A DNA stretch of 64,000 nt from Ailanthus altissimus (Eukaryota; Streptophyta; Magnoliopsida; Sapindales; Simaroubaceae), in contig OX327697.1 in assembly GCA_946807835.1 (NCBI GenBank), positions 12,755,501-12,819,500 of the forward strand, given 5' to 3'. Below are positions 58,144-64,000 of this stretch, piece by piece (position 1 is the first letter of the stretch; the number at the start of each line of letters is the position of its first letter). Made by a program: the position numbers and the translations under genes. A model generated the notes under the pieces. It was not told the origin of the DNA. It worked only from the letters and a program-made list of their open reading frames with translations, and made no database searches.

Positions 58144-59315
58144 TGATGAACACTTAAAATTATACATTTGATAAGGAGTTTTTAGCATTATTTTGCACCA
58201 TTAGTGTTATTAATCTCCCTAATTTGAGCATGTTTTCAGTACTATATCTAATTAAGTTTTTATTTATTTTAATATAGGTTCGGTAAATTGGTTATAACTT
58301 TCTACTTAGAAATCTAATTGAAGTAATTCTTGAACCTATTTAAATCTTATTTCATGTACAACAAAATTGGATTTCACACATAATTTTTAATTCGAATGTT
58401 TAGAGGGTGGAAAATGGCTTTGAAGAGGACCCATCTGCAGTGGAGGCCCAATCCGAGCAGGCTTTAGTATGTGGACCATATCTCACAAAATAAGAACCCA
58501 ATTAATATGATTAAAGAAGCCACGAAAATTTATTTCAATTACCTATAAATTGTTAGTTCAATAAAAAGTCAGATTCGACCATCTTACCGGTCAAAAGAGC
58601 ATTACAAATGCAATAGAAAAGTTTGGTAGTAAAATGTTGAATGTTTGGTCACATGTGAATAGTGCCTATAAATTTGCCTATTTAAGGACTCCTTTGGTTG
58701 AAGGGGGGGACATCTTATGTCATTTTGTAATCTTTAGTTCATTTTTTATTTACATTCTATTTTCCTAAGTTATGTTGTTATAATTCCTAGCTAAGGTTAG
58801 GAGTGAAACACTTAATGGAGGTGTAGTTTTATCACTTTGATCCTATTTTTGTATTTCATGTTTGTGTTTAAGTGATTTGATTCATCATTTTTAAAAGTTG
58901 TATTGCTTTGTTTAAAGACTTGATTCTTTATAGAGTAAGGCCACAAAGAATTCTTGGAAAGATCTTCTACATATCAGCATTATATTTTTACAAATAATGT
59001 TTTTCATCAATTGAAATCATTTATCAAATGAGTAAAAGGATCAAAAGAACTCTACTACAACCCAAGTAAGTGTGGATCTCTAATGCCTTAGTGTTCTTTC
59101 AAATTGATTTCTTAATTTACACTTGGTAATCTTTTCTTTTAAAATCAATCATTATTCTTCATCTTTGGATACAAGACTTCATTACTCTTGGACATTAACA
59201 AAAGTAACCTTTGCTTTTGGTGATCACTCTTTGTGGATACGACACTCGGACTCACGAGTAAATACTATAATTAAGATAACCTATACTTGGGTAATACAAT
59301 ATTTAAGTTGTAGTA
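58144..59315 (+). mobile_element. Solo LTR C nested in A10
   Basis: 1172 bp starting TGATGAACACTTAAAATT and ending GTTGTAGTA, flanked by a perfect AGTAT duplication (58139-58143 and 59316-59320). A10 is continuous around it (gttg-AGTAT-actaagatttaatgg). It has a TATA-like 'gcctataaatttgcc' (58666-58680) and near the end 'ctttgtggatacgacactcgg' (59229-59249), in the same place as 'ccctgtgggttcgacatcc' in family B. It is therefore a related but distinct family. The terminal CA seems mutated to TA. Confidence 0.85.
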
Positions 59316-60147
59316 AGTATACTAAGATTTAATGGTAATGATCTATATCATTGCTCTTCAACTTGACGAAGCACTATACGGTTATGATTACCTCAACTTG
59401 TATAGTTTAATACATTGTTCTATAATATCCATAACGTATGTAGGGGGCATCATTCACAGACTTTTAGAAGTGTACCGTAAGCTAAATGGGTGTGAACTTA
59501 AAGAGTCTTATAATATGAAGTGTACACATTGAGCACGAGGGTAGTGGGACAGATCGTGAGGATCGATCCGAGATGGTTTTGAAAAGCAGGATACGTTTTA
59601 AGACCTATTTAGAAAGTGAGAACCATCATTTACAAATATTACAAATAGGTCCCTATTGCATAGAAAAGTGCAAATGCACACATAGCATCCATGCATGACC
59701 ATTTATATGACAAATGGCATCATGCATAGAGTTACATGTGATAAATGTCAACTATGTAAAGTGTTTGCATGGATGAGTGACATTTGTCACTCATACATAA
59801 GCTTATATGGCAACACATACCTTAATAGTAGACACATGTAAAACATGAGTGTCTTAAGCCATTTAAAACAAAATGAAAACAGTTTTATTTGTGTGAGAAT
59901 TTAGTTGTTGACTGTAAATTTGTGTAAAAGATTTGAGAGAAAATGAAAAGTTTGAAAAAGTTATATTTAGGTCCTAAACACCATTTTAAACATTTGATGC
60001 TTCAACCAATTCAAGAGTTGGATTGTTTGTTGATTGCTGCATGAAATACTGATTACAACCTACCATTCTAGCTACTCTAATCCCACCAAACGTTGGAGTC
60101 TAGAATTGTTCAAGAGAGGACTTCATTGTGAGCTTAACAAGCTTCAA

Positions 60148-62030
60148 ATGGATATAAGATCCCCGAATTCTTTCTATTTTTGAGATAAGAGAATATCACC
60201 ACTTTTGAGAACATCTTCAAATTCACAGTGTAATGTGGTGAGGCTAGCTCATCTCCATTCTAAAAATGTAAGGCTATTCAGTAATTTTCTAACAAAAATG
60301 ACCTTCATTTGGTACAACAATTTGGTACCCAAGTTAATCGCCAATTGGGAGCGGATAGAGGATAAATTCCATACCAAATTCTATAGGCCACCTTTAGAGG
60401 TTACAATAGCCGACCTAGCTCGAGTCACCCAGATGCTGAGCGAATTGATTTCAAAGTATATAAGACATTTCAAAAAAGTTTAGATAGAATGCCAAACACA
60501 GATTTTAGAGGCCAAATTTATGCTTATAGTTGTCCGAGGAATATTCTTTGCAATGAGAGAGCACTTTGAAGGACATCATTTTGGTGATCTATATGAGTTG
60601 GCAACCCGGACTATCAGCTATGAGAGATTTCTGATAGAAAAAGATTAGAAACGGATTTCCTTAAAAAATACTTACAATAAGAATTATTTGGAGGTCACGA
60701 TCGTCCAAGATGATTCAGAAATTGAATCAAAGAAATCAGACTCTGACGAAGAAATCTGCCTTGTAGAGGTAATCAAAGGTGGGTTGTATGAGTGCCCAGT
60801 ACTGAAAAAGGTGACACTTGGCAAATAGAAGAAAAAGATCGGCAAGAATACCCAGATCACCCAAGAATACTTCTTTGATTTGAAGAAAGCCGATCAAATT
60901 TTTAATTGGTTATTGAAGGACAGAAAAATCAGATTGTCAAAAGGTTAGACTATTTCCCCAGTCGACCAGCATGCTAGGAAAGTAACTGCAAATGGTATAA
61001 TTCCTAATGACATAGCATAAGCAATTCTGTTATTTTTAGAAATGAAATCTATAGGATGATTGACGAAAGCCAACTTCCTTTTGGTTTAAAGGGTAAAATT
61101 CCCTTTGTGGAAACCGATCCATTCCCCATAATAGGAGTAAACATTGTCATCCTTTCAAAAAGGAGGTTACTTGGATAAGGATCATCCACAGAGGTGTGGA
61201 CACTAGACAACCCACAAATCAAGATTCAAGTCAATGATTCAACTCCAAAGGTAATAAAAAAAAAAGAGTGATCACATTTAAGCAGAATCCAAAGGACTAG
61301 CCAACCTCAAAGAATGCTTGTTTAACCTAACCTCATTGCCAAACCCCTTTCCAGAAGGTCCCGAGCGACCTAGATGGAACCAATTTCCCTCAACAGCCTT
61401 TGCGAATGTTTAAATCTATAGTAACCGTCATTGGCCAATTGAAGTCAATAAGTTGAGGCAGAGTATGTTTAATCAATTAAGGGATGCATTCCTTTATAAT
61501 CTGGGATGACCAAGACCCATAAAAGAAGGATACAAAGATGCGAATAGCTCAAGCATCTCGAATAAGCCATCCAAAAACAAGGTGAGGACTAGGACTTTGA
61601 GGTCTTTAGCAAAGATTGAAAGCCTCAACAAAATGCTCTCTAGGAATAAGGGTTTAGAGGATCAATGGCCTTCTCGACCAATTAGGAGAGGAAATGTGAT
61701 CCAAAAGAAAGTTTTGGTATGGGTCAATAAAAAAGGTGAACCATCCAAAACTACAGAGACCTATATCGAACCAGAAGATTTTGGTTGACCAATAGATGAA
61801 CCTCACTAAGGGGCAATAAATAAAAGTGTTACTAAGCAAAATATCATCGTAGTGGTTATGCTACCTGAGTAGTTCCAATTAAAACCATGATAATCATCCA
61901 CCCTAGATGGCGATGTGATTAACATTTTCCATATTAGAGGATAGCCAGATGAACCGACACATTTAATACTCCCTCATCCAACAGACAGCATGACCAAGCA
62001 CATCCGACCATTTTATGTAAGGTCAACCTC
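60148..62030 (+). pseudogene. Gag (capsid) of the gypsy element
   Basis: The capsid domain (retrotransposon gag family) is readable at 60190-60660: MTFIWYNNLVPKLIANWERI then EDKFHTKFYRP and, after the stop at 60481, FEGHHFGDLYELATRTISYE. Pieces of the linker follow (DLKKADQIFNWLLKDRKIRL, 60880-60940; a DQHARKV phrase at 60963). No intact CCHC knuckle was found. The region up to 62030 is full of stops. Layout and phrases fit a Tat/Ogre-type Ty3-gypsy element rather than a chromovirus, and I found no chromodomain in view. Confidence 0.75.
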
Positions 62031-62350
62031 AATGGGTACCATATAAAAGAATCTTGATTGATAATTGTTCAAGAGTTAATATTTACCCCTGCGGATGCTA
62101 AGAAAATTAGGCATCAACAAAGGCGATCTGGAGCTTTCTGAGGTTATATCATGATCGATTTTGTTGGTTGTGAAACACCAATTGGTGGGTTTATTTCCTT
62201 TAAAGTTAAAGTTAGCCATATTGAGAAAGATGAACCATTCTATATAGTCAATATACTAAGTGACTAAAATGTCCTCATTGGTCGAGATTTGATTCACTTA
62301 AATAAGACACTGTCATCCAACTTGCACCAGATGATTTTTAGATGGTAATC
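62031..62350 (+). pseudogene. Aspartic protease of the gypsy element
   Basis: ILIDNCSRVNI (about 62050-62085) is the active site LIDNGS with Gly replaced by Cys. Downstream, DFVGCETPIGGFISFKVKV (62157-62213), DEPFYIVNILSD, and VLIGRDLIHLNKTL followed by LHQMIF (62270-62340) match the C-terminal half of plant gypsy proteases ('LGRPWIH...LHQ'). Stops lie in between. Confidence 0.75.
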
Positions 62351-62699
62351 TAACGGGGTGGTCGAGATAATTCATGTCGATCCCAAATAATTTAATGGTG
62401 ATGAGTAAGTAGCATCCGTTGTATTATACGATCCAACCATTACCACCACTTTATTGAAGAAGGGCAACCCAGATCAAAACAACTCAGAAATGGTCAAGAC
62501 TAATGCCCAAGTCATCAAGGGCGATTTGGCTCACCTCACCATGATTAAGACAAACCAACCCTTAGTCTATTTTTCTTGTGAATAAATAAGAATTTACATC
62601 AACCTCGACCGAATGTATTTATGAAGATGAAAAACAAGACCCACAAAGCAGGCATGCATTAAAGCTAGCCCCAAAAAAGTTAGACAACCACAACCCTCA

Positions 62700-64000
62700 A
62701 AGCAAATTGAAGGAAATTAACTTAGGAACAGTTTGTGACAATATGCTAATTTTCATCAACGATGGCTTAGATTTGGTTTACAAGGCTAAATTATTGACAA
62801 TTCTCAGGAAATATAGTGATTGTTTTGCATGGGACTGCACTAAGATGCTTGGTTTTAGGAGGGACTTGGTCGAGCATAGTTTACCAATTAAAGATAGATT
62901 TCGGCCATATAAATAGAACATGAGGAGAATATCCATAGAAGTCAAAGATAAAATAGCCAAAGAGATCAAAAGACTCCTCAACGCATGATTCATCAGGCTG
63001 GCCAACTATGTAAAATGGTTATTCAATATCGTCCCAGTAATTAAGAAGAATGGTAAGTTAAGGCTTCGCATTGATTTTTGCAATCTTAATCTGGTAACTC
63101 TGGAAGATGAATATCTGATGCCCATAACTGATATGTTGGTCAATTTGGCTTCCTGCCACCGAATACTCAACTTTCTTGATGGGCATTCAGACTATAACCA
63201 AATATTCATTAAAACAATTGACATTGACAAGAGAATATTCAGATGCCCTGAGGCGATCAGTAGTTATAGATGGGTAGTCATGCCATTCGAGCTAAAGAAT
63301 GTTGGGGTGACCTATCAATGAGCCATGAACACCATCTTCCATAACATGGTCAGTCAATTTTAGAAGTCTACATTGATAATGTGGTAATCAAATCAAAGTC
63401 TGATGATCAACACTTGCCCGATTTACAAACAACTTTTCAAGGAATGTAATTGCACCAGCTTAATATAAATCCCTTAAAGTGTGCATTCGGTGTCTCAGTT
63501 GGTCATTTTCTTAGATTGGTACACCAATGGGGGGTGGAGATAGACCACAACAAAGCTAAGGGGATTATGGATACTCCTGCACTAAGAACTAAGAAAGAAC
63601 TACAGCAGTTGATTGGCAAAATAAACATCTTGAGGTGATTCATTTCAAACTCGATTGAAAGGCTACATACATGGTTGCCTCTACAAAAATTGAAAAATCG
63701 AGAAAAGTTTAAATGGATTACTCACCTTCAGAAGATCATTAAAGAAATCAAGAAATACCTAACAAGTTCATCAGTTATAGTACTGCCCAAACAAGACTAC
63801 CTCTTCTTCTGTATTGGCCACTTAAGAGTTGCTCTATAGTATGCTATCACAAGAGTATGAGGGTATTGAGAAGGTCGTATATTATCTCAATTGAGTTCTA
63901 AATGACGTAAAAACCAGATGTATAGCGATAAAAAAATTATGCATGGCCTTGTACTTTTCATACACAATTAAAATACTACTTGTTGCCCACAACAATACAT
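62700..64000 (+). pseudogene. Gypsy reverse transcriptase and RNase H (partial)
   Basis: RT begins around 62815 (YSDCFAWDCTKM, HSLPIKDRFRPYK) and contains VIKKNGKLRLRIDFCNLN (63035-63090), FLDGHSDYNQIFI (63175-63213) with its catalytic Asp, and RWVVMPFELKNVGVTYQ. The usual YVDD is YIDN (63369-63380), so the second catalytic Asp is lost. A frameshift lies near 63330. The connection and RNase H follow (TKKELQQLIGKINILR, 63588-63635; VLNDVKTRCIAIKKLCMALY, 63896-63955) and run off the window. Integrase should lie beyond. Confidence 0.85.

Larger units (their letters stand above)
55562..60147 (+). mobile_element. LTR A10, host of two nested solo LTRs
   Basis: Starts TGTTTGAGATGGTACTTAGG at 55562. 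After subtracting A11 (56212-57979) and C (58144-59315) it is a continuous family A LTR of about 1.6 kb, closest to A2: core hairpin AGACCTTTCATGGTCT (56108-56123), 'ggcaacacataccttaatagtagacacatg' and 'aattgttcaagag' near the end. Its last part is missing and it joins gypsy gag at about 60148, so no target duplication can be checked. Confidence 0.85.

Overview
This is nuclear DNA from a flowering plant. It is AT-rich and carries no complete gene. Almost all of it is old, nested transposable elements with stop codons and frameshifts in every reading frame I could follow. The plant assignment rests on several things: a CACTA element with a TNP2-type transposase plus a Ulp1-like (C48) protease, Ty1-copia elements whose leader carries the tRNA-Met primer site TGGTATCAGAGC, a Del/Tekay-like gypsy LTR, and gypsy elements with an antisense extra ORF between pol and the 3' LTR. 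I cannot name the species.

Layout. 1-4.6 kb: the 3' part of a gypsy element (antisense ORF and flank) broken by a copia-type LTR (F) and a perfect solo LTR of the dominant family, here called A. 4.6-6.9 kb: the only stretch that does not look like a recognisable element, with one possible host exon at 5148-5350. 6.9-10.6 kb: a chromovirus-like LTR split by a solo LTR of a second family (B). 10.6-18.5 kb: a CACTA element with a good left terminus, a decayed TNP2 transposase and a second gene with a C48 domain, hit twice by family B LTRs and cut at 18509 by a copia element. 18.5-25.4 kb: copia element I (A-type 5' LTR, primer site, gag, integrase, RT) with a scrambled 3' end. 25.4-27.6 kb: solo LTR A4 lying inside a gypsy integrase. 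27.6-30.5 kb: the gypsy 3' region with its antisense ORF and LTR.

31-32.6 kb: a B element 3' LTR. 32.6-43.3 kb: an LTR-internal-LTR-internal-LTR chain of family A copia elements, itself hit by a nested solo A LTR and a solo B LTR. 43.3-49.6 kb: LTR fragments (A9, a gypsy-like GC-rich leader, D, B6, A12). 49.6-54.4 kb: copia element III pol, then a tandem duplication of RNase H end plus LTR plus flank. 54.4-64 kb: a gypsy element (LTR, gag, protease, RT, start of RNase H) whose gag is split by A10, which in turn holds solo LTRs A11 and C.

The most informative evidence is the set of target-site duplications. Three A solo LTRs and one C solo LTR have perfect 5-bp duplications, one further A solo LTR has a single mismatch, and three B solo LTRs each have one transition mismatch. 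Together they give a relative order of insertion. Family A is unusual: a conserved 5' half is joined to at least four different 3' halves. Its 5' half carries a conserved hairpin and a copy-variable 12-bp repeat, and one 3' half carries a long TTAACC-like tract. I see no CRISPR array, tRNA, rRNA or prokaryotic operon.
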